A stretch of 64,000 nucleotides of DNA from Dipodascopsis uninucleata var. uninucleata (lineage: Eukaryota > Ascomycota > Lipomycetes > Lipomycetales > Lipomycetaceae), in NCBI GenBank assembly GCA_030568195.1, contig JAJLTO010000008.1:186001-250000 (forward strand). Reading direction: 5' to 3'. The notes under the pieces were generated by a model. The model saw only the letters and a list, made by a program, of their open reading frames with translations. It made no database searches and was not told the origin of the DNA. A program made the translations under genes and the position numbers. Shown here piece after piece: positions 1 through 11,392 of this stretch (the stretch's first letter is position 1; each line of letters opens with the position of its first letter).

Positions 1-181
1 AGCAGAAGCCAGAAAGATGTTTATCACAAGGGGTATTCCTGAGGCTATTAAGAGTGTTATGGGTGCTGGGGCATCTGCACAGGCGCTAGAGTTCGTATTT
101 GATTCCCTTCAAGACAAAAGTATTGCTAGAGGTCTTGTTTTGAACTTGTTGATGGATTGTCTCACTACCTGCTTAATGTAA
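1..181 (+). CDS. C-terminal fragment of an unrecognised protein (cut by window start)
   Basis: Reading from base 2, 59 sense codons run to a TAA at 179-181. The segment contains MFITRGIPEAIKSVMGAG and ends in a hydrophobic helix-like stretch (LVLNLLMDCLTTCLM). It looks like the last alpha-helices of a larger helical protein, but I do not recognise the family. The first base or bases could belong to an exon boundary. Coding status rests on the clean open frame and protein-like composition; the upstream part lies outside the window. Confidence 0.5.
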   Translation, partial: AEARKMFITRGIPEAIKSVMGAGASAQALEFVFDSLQDKSIARGLVLNLLMDCLTTCLM

Positions 182-1347
182 TAGAAGTCTAGCGATGTAC
201 GTTGTCTTGATATAATCATTAGCATCTATATATGCTAGCCTGTTTATTATTTTTAGGTGTTTATATAGCTTTTACAGGTACTGATATCTCTATTTAATCT
301 GAATGTTATTCACAGAGCATTGGATCAAGGAGTAATCTCTAGAAAGAGGTGGTTATGATAATATTTCAGTACATTCCATATACTATGCAAATGCACTTCG
401 TAGGCATGGTGCTAGTCGTTTTTTACGTTAACAGGCACAATAACCTAATGTTAATACTTATATTTTGGCGTCTTGGTGGCTTTCTCTATAATGTTCGACT
501 ACTACATATTTCATATAACTTATTCGATATATTCTTATGTTCTATAAATTCCTTAGTTTATTACATTTACTCTTTCTTACAAGTCTAACCGGGATATCTC
601 TATGTATAAATGGTTATAGCAGTACTTCGACAACTTAGGGTGTAAATATGAGATGGTGATTTGTGAGCACTTTCGAATTAGTCCGTTCGTAGTATTGCAT
701 CTAAGCTACAACATAATTTTCAGCGTCGTCAATTATGATAGAATTTGTAAAACCTTAAATAGAAACATTTAGTAGAAATCTATGCATAAGCTGATTGTCT
801 CTTAGAAACCTTCCATCATGAGCATGAAAAAGAGATATTTAGTGGCCGAAGAACAAATGTGTACTTTTACTCTAAGTTTGGCCTATCCAACTTGTGATAA
901 CCGGCTAAAAATCCGCGCAGCCATCATTCAAATTTCCTTGCCTTCATAATATAGAAGTTATCAATATTATGACAGAGGACCTCCTTTGGTATGCTTAATA
1001 TTTAGGCTGCTAATTCTTAGATTCTACAAAGAGGACAAGGCCACGATTAATTGCTTAAAAAAAGTAGTAAAGTAAAAAATATCTCGTACTCAGCCGTGTC
1101 TTCGCCCTTGTGTTTCATGATGTACGCTTCCTCCTAGAAACAGAACTTAAACAGGTTCTTGTTTGCAGCCAGATGACACAGAGAGGCACACAATTTCAGC
1201 CAGAGCAAGTAGAAAAAATTTGCATACTGCCTTCGATTAGAACCGGAAAAAGGGCCCTTATGGGAATCGAAACATAATCAGGAGTAGGAGCGGCTCATAA
1301 TATTATTAATAAATAAAAGAATACATTAGGCAAAGAGTTGGCGTCAA
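182..1347. other. Intergenic region, 3' flank plus PFA5 promoter
   Basis: About 1.2 kb of A+T-rich sequence with no gene I can support. A 79-codon ORF at 349-588 is hydrophobic and low-complexity, with no recognisable features, so I treat it as chance. The last few hundred bases probably hold the promoter of the downstream palmitoyltransferase gene. Confidence 0.6.
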
Positions 1348-2952
1348 ATGTCAGAATATGAAGTAAGCAGCACAAGAGCATTATATAGTTCGGAAAACAC
1401 AGCACAAGTGCTAGAGAAATCTTCTACAGCATCAAATTTTTCAGATTCGGACAGTTTGCTCTTTAAAAGTGAACAGCGGTTGCTCTTGCAGCTGCCGTCG
1501 GAAGGGGAACTTCAGAGACCAGCTCGCGACGAATACAAAGCGTTTGCTATTCTCGGATACGATACGAATATCGGTATGGACGGCTTAAACCAAGATATTA
1601 CGGATGGTGGACAGCCAAACAACGTTCAAGCTCATAGTCTGCCATATTCTCAGGTTGACGATTCGACAAACGAAGGAGATCCCGAAAGCGGTGCTGAAAA
1701 AGGTGTGAACCGTTCGAAATTCACCACGACACAACTTCGTTACCTATTTCCTTGCCGAAGAGATCAGGATTTGAGTGACAATGAGTGGGTCAACAAGAAG
1801 AGGCTAAAATATAAGATCAATAAAGTAATACCTATCATATTAGGAGGAATTATCTGCTATGGTTCCTATGTTTTCTGCTACCTGTTATCATGGCGTTATT
1901 TGGTACATACGAGACACAAACGCTCTTGTGGCCTTGCTTTCATTTGTATTTACGCGATATTGGGCGCTACAATAGCTTATCTTTGTGTTCTAATATCTAT
2001 AGTCGGTCCTGGGCTGGTGCCTAAAAACTCAGGATCTGTTGTCAAACCAGATAGTACTGGAATTTCTAACGAAAAAAAAGCATCCAGAGAGGCAATGAGC
2101 TCTGCTCAAGAACCTGGGTCTGTTAATACGACTCAGCACTCAGATGAGACCAAAGTAGATTTGCAACCAGAAGCATATCTCTGTGAGCCTGACGGATATG
2201 GGTTGTGGTGTTCGCGTTGTCGAAGTGTCAAACCAGATCGTGCTCATCACTCGTCCGAGCTGGATCGATGTGTACTTAAAATGGGTAAATATAACTTCTT
2301 GACAGTAAATATGCTAATAGCGAAGTTACTAACCTATAGCTTTATCATAAAAGATCATTATTGCCCATGGGTTGGCCAGATAATTGGCCTGAAGAATTAT
2401 AAAATATTCTACCAATTTGTTTCTTCATGTGTACTGCTTACAGTATTTGTCTTCGTCAGCACTCTCGTTTTTCTTGTTGATTCGCATCGCTTCCATCAAA
2501 AGGTCAACCCCCAATATATCGTCATCATAGTCATCACCTTTGTCTTCTCTTCCTTTCAGATTCCTTTCTTTATCATGCATTCGAAATATATTGTTAACAA
2601 CATCACTACGATAGAATTTCTCAACCGTAAGTATCGTCACTACCTTGTCAATCTTAGCTATGTCGATTCAGATGGCAACACCAGAAGAATGATCGCAGAA
2701 AGTGATTTCGGCGACCAGCTATGGAATATCGGAAGTTATAAGAACTGGACTCAAGTTATGGGGACCCATTTTTGGGAATGGTTCTTGCCATGGAACACAA
2801 ATGTATCTGCTACGCGTGGTGGCTATAGTTTTCCATATAATCCTAGAGTTATGGAGTCTCTACGCGCAAAGTGTGCGGAGAGCCTCAAAGGGATGAATTC
2901 AGAGCATAATTCAAATACCTTTTTTGTTGCCAGACCAGCTCCAGCTGTATAA
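1348..2952 (+). CDS. PFA5: Palmitoyltransferase, Pfa5-type DHHC (DHYC) family, 2 exons
   Basis: This is a membrane S-acyltransferase that attaches palmitate to cysteines of target proteins. I read exons 1348-2284 and 2354-2952 (511 aa). The intron at 2285-2353 (donor GTAAAT, branch TACTAAC at 2327-2333, acceptor AAG) restores the motif KMDHYCPWVG. Two membrane segments lie at about residues 157-180 and 195-218, the Cys-rich domain follows (LWCSRCRSVKPDRAHHSS), and two more membrane segments come after the active site. HHSS instead of HHCS, and DHYC instead of DHHC, are to my knowledge usual for the fungal Pfa5 subfamily. The N-terminus (about 155 aa) is long, Ser/Glu-rich and probably disordered. 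The intron is a multiple of three and lacks stops, so unspliced RNA stays open and would split the catalytic motif. Confidence 0.85.
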   Translation: MSEYEVSSTRALYSSENTAQVLEKSSTASNFSDSDSLLFKSEQRLLLQLPSEGELQRPARDEYKAFAILGYDTNIGMDGLNQDITDGGQPNNVQAHSLPYSQVDDSTNEGDPESGAEKGVNRSKFTTTQLRYLFPCRRDQDLSDNEWVNKKRLKYKINKVIPIILGGIICYGSYVFCYLLSWRYLVHTRHKRSCGLAFICIYAILGATIAYLCVLISIVGPGLVPKNSGSVVKPDSTGISNEKKASREAMSSAQEPGSVNTTQHSDETKVDLQPEAYLCEPDGYGLWCSRCRSVKPDRAHHSSELDRCVLKMGKYNFLTVNMLIAKLLTYSFIIKDHYCPWVGQIIGLKNYKIFYQFVSSCVLLTVFVFVSTLVFLVDSHRFHQKVNPQYIVIIVITFVFSSFQIPFFIMHSKYIVNNITTIEFLNRKYRHYLVNLSYVDSDGNTRRMIAESDFGDQLWNIGSYKNWTQVMGTHFWEWFLPWNTNVSATRGGYSFPYNPRVMESLRAKCAESLKGMNSEHNSNTFFVARPAPAV

Positions 2953-3897
2953 CTTGATCCACTACTGCAGCTGATTTATGCTACGTCTTTATTCAGTGGA
3001 AACACTCTTTTTTTCCAGCATTTGCCAAATTACTCTACGTACTGATAGAAGTTTTACTATAGAGCAATTTCATTTTACGGTGTCAAGCAACCCTCTATTT
3101 ACATTTATTAAAGATGTGCCATTTCTGTTATACGGTTAGTTGTATTCACGGTAGTACATTACTTATCTTTCTGCTTTTGGCGTTTGGAAATTGTACATTA
3201 TTTCTTGTTTTCTGTATTATTCGACCTTTCATGCACTGTTTTCTATTTTATTCATATCTACGCTTTTCCATCACATACAATCGTTACTATGTCTTCTAAC
3301 CTATTGTAACCCAGAACATTTTTATCAAGAACTTAACTGTTTATGCCAACAAAGTATGATTTGTGTATTATATTGGCTCATATTAGCATATCAGCTCTTC
3401 CATTGCTGAATTTTTATTTTTGCTCTCAATTTCCTGGTTAATCAGCTATGCAATCTAAATAAAGTAGTGCTTTTGATACTTACATGGTGGCAATCCACCG
3501 CCTTCACATAGCCCACCGAGTCCGTCGACGTCGTTCCTATCTCGACTAACCAGCCACATATAAACCTAACCCTCGATGGAAATTAGTGAACGGGTCCGGA
3601 AAGGTTGCTGTGCGCACTTTCGTACATTCACCAACGAATTATTGAAGCATTGCAAGCATTTATCGAGTATTACTCGAGGTCATCATATATTAATTGAAAG
3701 TAATTGACTGCTTCTTATAGAAGGAAGTGTTTGTCGAATTATTAGGCGAGCGGAGACGGAAATTTTGAGGCAGAACACCACAGAAGGACGTCAGAGCGCC
3801 GAATTGGTTAAGAGACATTTCCATATTACCCAAAGAGCAATAGAATAGACGAGTGGAAGACACACAAAGTAGGCTTCTATTTGAGAATACAGGCAAT
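2953..3897. other. Intergenic region, PFA5 3' flank and fimbrin promoter
   Basis: A very T-rich stretch (about 3000-3450) is followed by a more G+C-rich block around 3480-3640. That block holds a 5-bp perfect hairpin (GGTGG CAAT CCACC, 3486-3499) and a CTAACCCTCG motif. The ORFs at 3114-3409 are T-rich hydrophobic noise. No tRNA-like fold was found. Confidence 0.5.
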
Positions 3898-6363
3898 ATG
3901 GAGGCTATTAAACTACAGGTAAGATATTTAGAATAAATAGGACTTCGGTAGATTATAAAATTGAGATATGGCAAAGGTCAATAAGAGGAAACATCTTGGG
4001 CCCTGTGGCCGAACTTTTAGATTTTGTGGATGAATTGGAGGAGATGTTTATGACACTTGAACGACCGTCATTTTCGACTGACATGTCAAAAACGACATAT
4101 TCTGGTCTCCATAACAATCGTCAAATCTTGGACTATCTTTTAGTAAATGTGTGGGGTGATCCGAAGCGCAACGGAGAAAGTATGCTGATAAATATATTCC
4201 TTGTTGTAGCGTAAATATCCTGATTTGAAGCAGGAAGACATTTTCCACTTGATCGACAATTTTCGGTAAGTACTAATATATTTTTCTTTCGTCTCCGAAG
4301 AAGAGTAGTTATTCTTACGGAGGATGGAGAAATGCCAGGACAGTTGATAAATTTGAATATTTATGTGGGCTGACACTGATTTTTTCAATATAGAAAAATC
4401 GACCTAGATGATAGAGGATACGTTGATAAGCAAACTATCGTTAAGGCTGTCCAGGATTCCGGAGAGAACGCTAGTTATGATCAAATCCGTGAGACACTGA
4501 AGGAGTGTGGTGTAGATGCCAGTGGGCGTGTTGAATTAGAAGATTATGTTGAGGTAGGTAATGTTGAATTTAACAAGATATTAAGAGCGCAAGAGTATGA
4601 TTGCTAATAGTCTTGCGATGCCTTTCGCTTGAATCGTCATATTTAGCTCATCTCGAAGATTCGCTCTGGAGCTGCCAAGAATGTTTTGGACGTTAAGAAA
4701 TCTAAGATTATTGTTTCTGGCTCAACTTCTGGTGTTACTCATACTATCAATGATGAAGAGCGTACTGAGTTTACAAGGTACGTTTTTGGAGTACTGGGCA
4801 GTACTGTTGTTGTGGTCAAGCATAAAGTTAAACAATAATGCTAACATTATACTATCTAATAGACATATAAACTCCGTATTGACCGGTGATGCAGATATCG
4901 GTGACCGTCTACCATTCCCCACTGATACATTTCAAATCTTCGATGAATGTAAAGATGGTCTTGTACTCTCTAAGTTGATCAACGACTCGGTTCCAGACAC
5001 TATTGACGAGCGTGTTTTGAACAAGGCCAAAACTGGCAAGAGACTAAATAACTTCACAATGACAGAGAATGCCAACATTGTTATCAACTCTGCAAAGGCA
5101 ATTGGCTGTGTTGTAGTTAACGTTCATGCCGAGGATATTATTGATGGCCGAGAACATCTGATCTTAGGTCTTATTTGGCAGATCATTAGAAGAGGTCTTT
5201 TGAGTAAGATTGATATAAAACTCCATCCTGAATTATATCGTCTACTGGAAGAAGATGAGACTTTGGAACAGTTTTTGCGTCTGCCTCCGGAGCAGATTCT
5301 ACTTCGATGGTTCAATTATCATCTTAAGGCTGCTAACTGGTCTCGAAGGGTTACCAACTTCTCGAAGGATGTGTCTGATGGTGAGAACTATACGGTTTTG
5401 CTTAACCAGCTTAAGCCTGATGTCTGCTCACGTGGTCCTCTTCAGACCCGGGACTTGCTACAGAGAGCTGAACAGATCCTTCAGAATGCTGAGAAGATCG
5501 GATGTCGCAAGTACCTTACACCAACTGCCCTGGTCTCTGGGAATCCTAAGCTTAACCTTGCATTTGTTGCACATTTATTCAACACTCATCCAGGTCTAGA
5601 GCCTTTCACTGAGGAGGAAAAGCCTGAAATTGAGGACTTTGATGCCGAGGGTGAACGTGAGGCTCGTGTCTTCACTCTTTGGTTGAATTCCTTGGACGTA
5701 GATCCACCAGTTGTCAGTTTGTTCGAGGATCTTAAGGATGGTGTAATTCTTTTGCAGGCATATGACAGGGTTATCCCAGGGTCTGTTAACAGCCGTGCTG
5801 TCAACAAGCGACCCACATCCGGTGCAGAAATGTCTCGATTCAAGGCTGTCGAGAATACCAACTATGCTGTTGAAATTGGAAAGCAGAATAGATTCTCTCT
5901 TGTCGGTATTCAAGGCGCAGATATCACCGACGGCAACCATATGTTGACCCTTGGTCTTGTATGGCAGCTTATGCGACGGAATATCGTCGATACGCTTAAG
6001 AGTCTTTCGAAAGGTGGTCGTGAAATTAGTGACACTGATATCCTACACTGGGCTCAAGACACTGTCAAGAAGGGCGGTAAGTCTTCAACCATCAGATCAT
6101 TCAAGGACTCTTCATTGTCAAACGGCATCTTCTTGTTGGACGTCTTGCACGGTATGAAGCCTGGCTACGTTGACTACGAGCTGGTTACTAAAGGCGTCAC
6201 CGATGACGATAAGTATCTCAATGCTAAGCTTGCTATTTCCATTGCTCGTAAGCTTGGAGCTCTTATTTGGCTCGTACCTGAAGATATCTGTGAAGTTCGC
6301 AGTCGCTTGATTTTGACTTTCATTGGTAGTCTTATGTCTTTGTCCTATAGCGGTACTATCTAA
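3898..6363 (+). CDS. SAC6: Fimbrin (plastin), actin-bundling protein, 5 exons
   Basis: Fimbrin crosslinks actin filaments in cortical patches and the cytokinetic ring. I read exons 3898-3918, 4210-4265, 4394-4553, 4647-4777 and 4863-6363, all in phase (622 aa; budding-yeast Sac6 is 642). Exon 1 codes only MEAIKLQ. Exons 2-3 form the EF-hand-like N-terminus (RKYPDLKQEDIFHLIDNFRK, then DLDDRGYVDKQ and VDASGRVELEDYV). Exons 3-5 continue with KIIVSGSTSGVTHTINDEER, the typical start of the first actin-binding domain. Two actin-binding domains, each of two calponin-homology repeats, fill the rest (LPFPTDTFQIFDECKDGLVL; second pair beginning EARVFTLWLNSLDVDP). Introns of 291, 128, 93 and 85 nt all lie in the first third. 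Intron 1 contains an unexplained open frame (see findings). Confidence 0.95.
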
Positions 6364-8693
6364 TAGCCTTTTCTACTATACCAGCGGATTTGATATTTTG
6401 ATAGTTCTTTGTAGGCTTTTTGTATGTTTTTTGTCTTTTCGACGAGTTTGGTAAATTTGTTTCGTTTTGAGTTGCTCAATTACTGAAAAAATTAAAAAAA
6501 TATATCAGTTAAATGTATTTTCTATATTTGTTTCCACTGTTTCTATTCCTTATATTTACTCGATTTGAGTAAAATGTATTCTAGGATATTTGATAGTATT
6601 CATTTTGTATCTACATTTTTTATACTTATGCCATATGATATGCGAAACAAAAATCAAATTACTATTCCATCTCATACCTACCATTTGCGATTTATATTTC
6701 CAGCTTTAGAAAATAAAGGATTACCAATTAATCATAGCGATACCAAAGTACGCATATTGGTGTATTGGCTTGTTCATTTATTGTAATAGAGTAAGCGACG
6801 ATATGAAATCTTTCGTAGCTCCTCTTTCTTGCAACAGATTACGAGCGAATATCAAAGTAAGGGTCAGCACAGTGCTTCGTCGTGTAATTGCTTCAATATA
6901 ACGTACTAATATCGGCAATGCGATCCTCCGTCGTACATACGTATTTAATGAGATGTCGACGAATGTTAATCACCATGTACGGAGAGTAGTAGTACAAGTT
7001 TAGCAAAACATTTGAACTGAACCTCAATGCTTCCTCTCGTCTTGAATTGAGTAATTTTTTTGCTTGATGCTGCCATCTGAAGGCTTCGCCATGAAGCACT
7101 TGCTAATGCTTGTCACAAACGAAATTGTGAATGATGCATTTGGCATCATGAACGTGATGATATTGCGTTATCTATGTTCAATGGTCCGCAAATTATACAG
7201 ACCGCGCAGAACATGCGAGTTCGCATACACATCAAATCAAGCCTTCGTAAAAATAGCATGTCACCTGTTCTATAAGCGCAAAGATGTACTCTTATGTGGT
7301 CGTCTTCGAAAGACTGGTACTCTCAGCTACAGACAGTCTGCGAGCAATCACTTACGGACGTGGCTGCGCAATGTAAAATACCTCATATACCAGATTTAAT
7401 TGTTGTCACAGCACTGTAGTCCGTGTATTCAACCCCAATAGTGCTTTACTGTTGGCTTTATAGCTCACCCTCTTCTAGAGACTACCAGCTAGCGACCAGC
7501 TATCCGCTGCAAGTTTAATAGTACTTCCCGCGGTGCACTTCCTCGCAGTAATTCTATTTAAACGTGCATTAGCTTTGTCGTTTGAGTTTCCAAGCTCATG
7601 CACGCTCACGCACTGTTAAACACTGTATCTTCGGCTATTATGAGCCGCATGTATTGCGGCGTTTTTAAGATTCAACTTATGCATATAAATTAAAATTAGT
7701 AACGCATAAGACTATTCCTCCTGTGGTAAAGTAAGTGTGAAACCTACTCTATCCTGGGCACTGTGGCTCATTCGCGATACATCAAGTATGTATGGAGCGG
7801 AAAGATACTGCAGCACGCTCATGTCCATATTCACTAATAGAACGTCTATCTTAATATATTTTTATTGGGGTGCACAAACTATAATTTAAACACGCAACTT
7901 CTATTAAAATTTTTCATGTTTGATATGCCGAGAGAGAATGTCAAACGGTCCTAAAGCAATTTGTTTCGTAAAGATTGCTGAACAGGAGGCGATGAAAGGC
8001 GATCCTGGTGTTGTACAAGAGCAGCCAGAAAATTAGGAAACACGCACACACTCAAGAAGCATAGACAAGTAGTCCTGTTCAAAATATCCCTGCTGCATCA
8101 CCAAATTGGCACTTGCAAGATGGACTCGCATTAGATACAAGATATGAACGGGCGAGATTGGGAGACTGTAAGTATCATACCTTGCAGAGGGAATGCGTTA
8201 AGTAAGAAAATACGAGCAACATGGGCTAATATTAATGAAACACTAATAGCACAGCATTCTTACACTACTATATATCCTCCATTAATATATGTATGGTAAT
8301 ATCTAGCCTGAAAAGCAGACCTCATTAATACCGAGAGAGCAGATATCAGTCTCTTGTATTAGAAGACAAGAGGGAAGTCACTCTGGACAATTATAGCTCA
8401 CAGAGTTGGTGGAGACAGGATAGAAGTAGATAGGGAGGTGACCGTCGGAAATAAGGAATAAGATAGAAGGAGAGTAGATCTCCTCATACAAAAACAGGAG
8501 TAAAGAGGAATGGAAAAAGTCGGATCAGTAATAGACATTCATCTGATCCATTTGACGTTTTAACACAAATAGATAAATATTTTCACATACTATTATTGCT
8601 GCTGACAGACAGCATAGACTATAGAGCTTGGCTGCTGGTTGACAAAAGGTCAGATAATATCCTTACAGCTCGAAACACCTTACACGTAACAAC
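6364..8693. other. Long (2.3 kb) gene-poor region before the Ime2-like kinase
   Basis: No gene can be supported here. Small ORFs at 6565-6786, 6893-7099 (-) and 7064-7399 (111 codons, Cys/Arg-rich, MKHLLMLVTNEIVNDAFG) have no recognisable domain. The part from about 6800 to 7600 is less A+T-rich than its surroundings. Because the downstream gene resembles meiotic kinases, a long regulatory region is one possible reading; a decayed gene or a noncoding transcript are others. Confidence 0.4.
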
Positions 8694-10526
8694 ATGGTGG
8701 TCACCAGTTCTGCCACTTCTTTATCGCTGACCGATCGATTCGAGCTTATACGGCCCTTAGGAGATGGGTCTTTCGGATCGGTCACTCTTGCCAGAGTTCG
8801 GCCTGCAGGACCACTCCACCCGTCTGCTTCTTTACAACCAGGACTTCTGGTTGCAGTCAAATCTTTAAAGAAAGCATTTGCCAATTCTGCAGATTATCTG
8901 CGCTTACGAGAGCTTAGATTACTGAGGGCACTTCCCCCGTCGCGCTATCTGACACGTGCATATGAAATCTTCTTGGATCTTACGTCAGGAAAGCTTCATA
9001 TCATTATGGAATACATGCATATGAACATGTATCAGTATCTAAATTCGCGTGCTGGACGGCGGCTTAGTGCGGTTCAGACCGCCTCCATTTTAGAGCAGAT
9101 CGCGCTCGGTATTCAGCATATTCACGTACATGGTTTCTTTCATAGGGATATTAAACCTGAGAATGTACTAGTCTTGGTGTCTGCCGATGGAATAACGCCG
9201 CCAGTAGTGAAACTTACTGATTTTGGATTGGTCAGGGAGATCGACTCATCTGCTCCCTATACCACGTACGTTTCAACACGCTGGTACCGTGCACCTGAGA
9301 TTCTTTTAAAGGCAGGATTCTATGGTCCAGAAGTCGACATCTGGGCTTTCGCTTGCATGGCTGTGGAAGTTGCACTCCTGAAGCCAATTGTTCCAGGAAA
9401 GAATGAGTTTGACCAGCTGCTTAAGGTCTGCCATGTCATGGGGACACCCGATCTCAACGATCACGGCTCATGGGAAGGTCGTGCTTATGGATTGGCGGCG
9501 AAAATAGGTATAAACTTGCCCAGAGGTATTAGTGGTTGCGACTTCTCTGATATCCTGCGTTCTGATGATCCATCTGAGAATACGATTAATATGTCACTTG
9601 GTAATTTAGTGTCTGGATGCTTCAGCTGGAATCCTGAGACTCGTCTTACGTGCGATCAGGTGTTGGCTCATGTGTTCTTCACGAATGCTTCATCGTTAAG
9701 ACAATCTACATTGTCCGCTTCTGATGGTAGCGAGATGCCGTCACCGTCTTATTCGTCACCTTCAGCATCATCCTCGTCGTCCTCGATCTCGTCGTCTTCT
9801 TTTGACAACCGGCATAATTCTTCCGATTTATCGGTACGACAACAACTATCTAGGATACCAAAATCCTGGATGTTTTACAGCGGTGGTTTACCAGCAATTC
9901 ATAAACAAGGTAGTCGAATTGCTATGAAATCAAAGTCACAAACACAAGTTAATCAACAGCATCAACAGTACCAACAGCAACGGCAACAGCACCAACAGAC
10001 GACACAGACGACACCATTAACTAAGCAAAAGTCTGAATCATCTAGTCTTTTTGGCAGTTCTCCCTGGAAACGGCGGCATTCAATTCGAAATAGAGATATT
10101 AACAGCCTCAGTATCAAGAGTTCAAACGCTGGTCAGGGCAATAACTCCAACTCCAGCGAAGCTAATTTTAGTACTACTATTCTGCCTTCGTATCTGGAAA
10201 TTTCCGTACCAAAGCAACCTCCCCCTGTTCATATTCAGTCAGATGTCTTTAGTCCTGACGGATATCCTCAGCATGGAATCAAACCACGCCGAAATTATTG
10301 GTATAGAATGTCGCCTTTTGTTCAGAATGAACCCGCAAGTTTGTCTACTACAGATGTTAATTCGACATATAATACGCCACTTTTATATCACCATCAAAAT
10401 AACCATCACCGGCATCATCAGGATCTACCTGCTGCTACTGATCATAGACATAATCATGGATCAGAAAAAATGTCTCTCGCTGCAAGCCTGACACGTCGTC
10501 TCTCTTTCAGAGGAATAGCGATGTGA
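8694..10526 (+). CDS. Ser/Thr protein kinase, Ime2/Mde3/Pit1 (MAK/RCK) family
   Basis: Single-exon gene, 610 aa. The kinase domain spans about residues 15-325: glycine loop LGDGSFGSV, ATP-binding lysine in VAVKSL (about residue 54), catalytic loop HRDIKPEN (about 152), DFG (about 176) and activation loop TTYVSTRWYRAPE with a T-x-Y dual-phosphorylation motif. The VSTRWYRAPE signature and domain order fit the MAK/RCK group, whose fungal members (Ime2 in budding yeast, Mde3 and Pit1 in fission yeast) promote meiosis and sporulation. The C-terminal tail of nearly 300 aa is low-complexity: a serine run at about 350-365, Gln-rich repeats at about 420-440 and His/Asn-rich sequence near the end. Substrates cannot be read from sequence. 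The start codon is the first ATG in the open frame. Confidence 0.88.
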   Translation: MVVTSSATSLSLTDRFELIRPLGDGSFGSVTLARVRPAGPLHPSASLQPGLLVAVKSLKKAFANSADYLRLRELRLLRALPPSRYLTRAYEIFLDLTSGKLHIIMEYMHMNMYQYLNSRAGRRLSAVQTASILEQIALGIQHIHVHGFFHRDIKPENVLVLVSADGITPPVVKLTDFGLVREIDSSAPYTTYVSTRWYRAPEILLKAGFYGPEVDIWAFACMAVEVALLKPIVPGKNEFDQLLKVCHVMGTPDLNDHGSWEGRAYGLAAKIGINLPRGISGCDFSDILRSDDPSENTINMSLGNLVSGCFSWNPETRLTCDQVLAHVFFTNASSLRQSTLSASDGSEMPSPSYSSPSASSSSSSISSSSFDNRHNSSDLSVRQQLSRIPKSWMFYSGGLPAIHKQGSRIAMKSKSQTQVNQQHQQYQQQRQQHQQTTQTTPLTKQKSESSSLFGSSPWKRRHSIRNRDINSLSIKSSNAGQGNNSNSSEANFSTTILPSYLEISVPKQPPPVHIQSDVFSPDGYPQHGIKPRRNYWYRMSPFVQNEPASLSTTDVNSTYNTPLLYHHQNNHHRHHQDLPAATDHRHNHGSEKMSLAASLTRRLSFRGIAM

Positions 10527-11392
10527 GTTATCCTCAGTTCACGGTTATTCTCATTTCAGTATATATTCTTTGCTTATTCCGTTTGTGCATATGGAAGGGT
10601 TCAGTTTCAGTTTCAGTTTCCGTTTGATTTTAATTGGTTCCTTCGTTATGATTCAGTTTGATTCATCGCTTGTTTTAGACTCATGGTTCTTAATTGTTTC
10701 TTTTACTAATTTCAAGTTCCTGTTGCTATTTCTGCTCATATAGAAAATGGGTATCCATTTGCACGTATATATTTACATTTTTATGGTGGCTGAATATCAG
10801 CATCCTTAGTATAAAGAGCATTCTTTTATTTTGTTAGAGATATTTGTTGGTTGTCCCTATGGCTTGTAATTCGGGAGAAAATTGTCTTGTACTAGAATAT
10901 TAATCTTGAGACTGATTCTACTTACAGTCTCTCTCTTATCTTCCCTTTATCTCATATTTTTTTCTCGCATGCATCCTCTCTCGATCGCTGACTATCTTAT
11001 TTTAAGCTCTTTATATGTTTTCTTTCACTGCGTTTATAGATATGTTAAATCCTTCTGTACTACCATAGATATTTGTCTGACTCACGTAATAATTTTCGAT
11101 TTAGATATTTAGCAGTCAGTATATTCTTATATTCTATATTCTCTCTATATTGATTCATTTAATCATATGATTCTGAGACCTTTTTGATCATTATCAACAG
11201 CTTTATACGCCTCTTCACTGGTCACGTTAGACACGTTAGGCTCTCTTCGGTCTCTAGGATAACGACAGCTACCATTTCTAATCATATTCTAATAAAATAC
11301 AATGCTGTATACATTCCTTGCTATCATTGTCATCTTCCATGCAAATCTTTCGCCTCCTCGACCTTTCTTAATTTAGCGAAAGCTGCTATATC
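10527..11392. other. Convergent intergenic region
   Basis: T-rich 3' flank of the kinase gene and 3' flank of the small prefoldin-like gene, which converge here. It contains a short tandem repeat, TTCAGT x3, at 10600-10620. ORFs at 10882-11112 and 11184-11546 are hydrophobic or antisense shadows. No gene seen. Confidence 0.6.
10600..10620 (+). repeat. Short tandem repeat (TTCAGT)3
   Basis: Three and a half copies of a 6-bp unit lie about 75 nt after the kinase stop codon, probably in its 3' untranslated region. Likely simple slippage; no function is implied. Confidence 0.7.

Noticed and set aside
349-588. 79-codon ORF
   Set aside because: Hydrophobic A+T-rich noise with no domain, in the 3' flank of the first partial gene.
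1255-1285. GTTTCGATTCCC on the minus strand, resembling a tRNA T-loop (B box)
   Set aside because: No paired T-stem or acceptor stem and no matching A box in range.
3114-3409. Two overlapping hydrophobic ORFs
   Set aside because: T-rich sequence read as Phe/Leu/Tyr; typical of chance frames.
3486-3499. Perfect 5-bp hairpin GGTGG-CAAT-CCACC
   Set aside because: Too short to mean anything alone; no U-tract or larger RNA fold around it.
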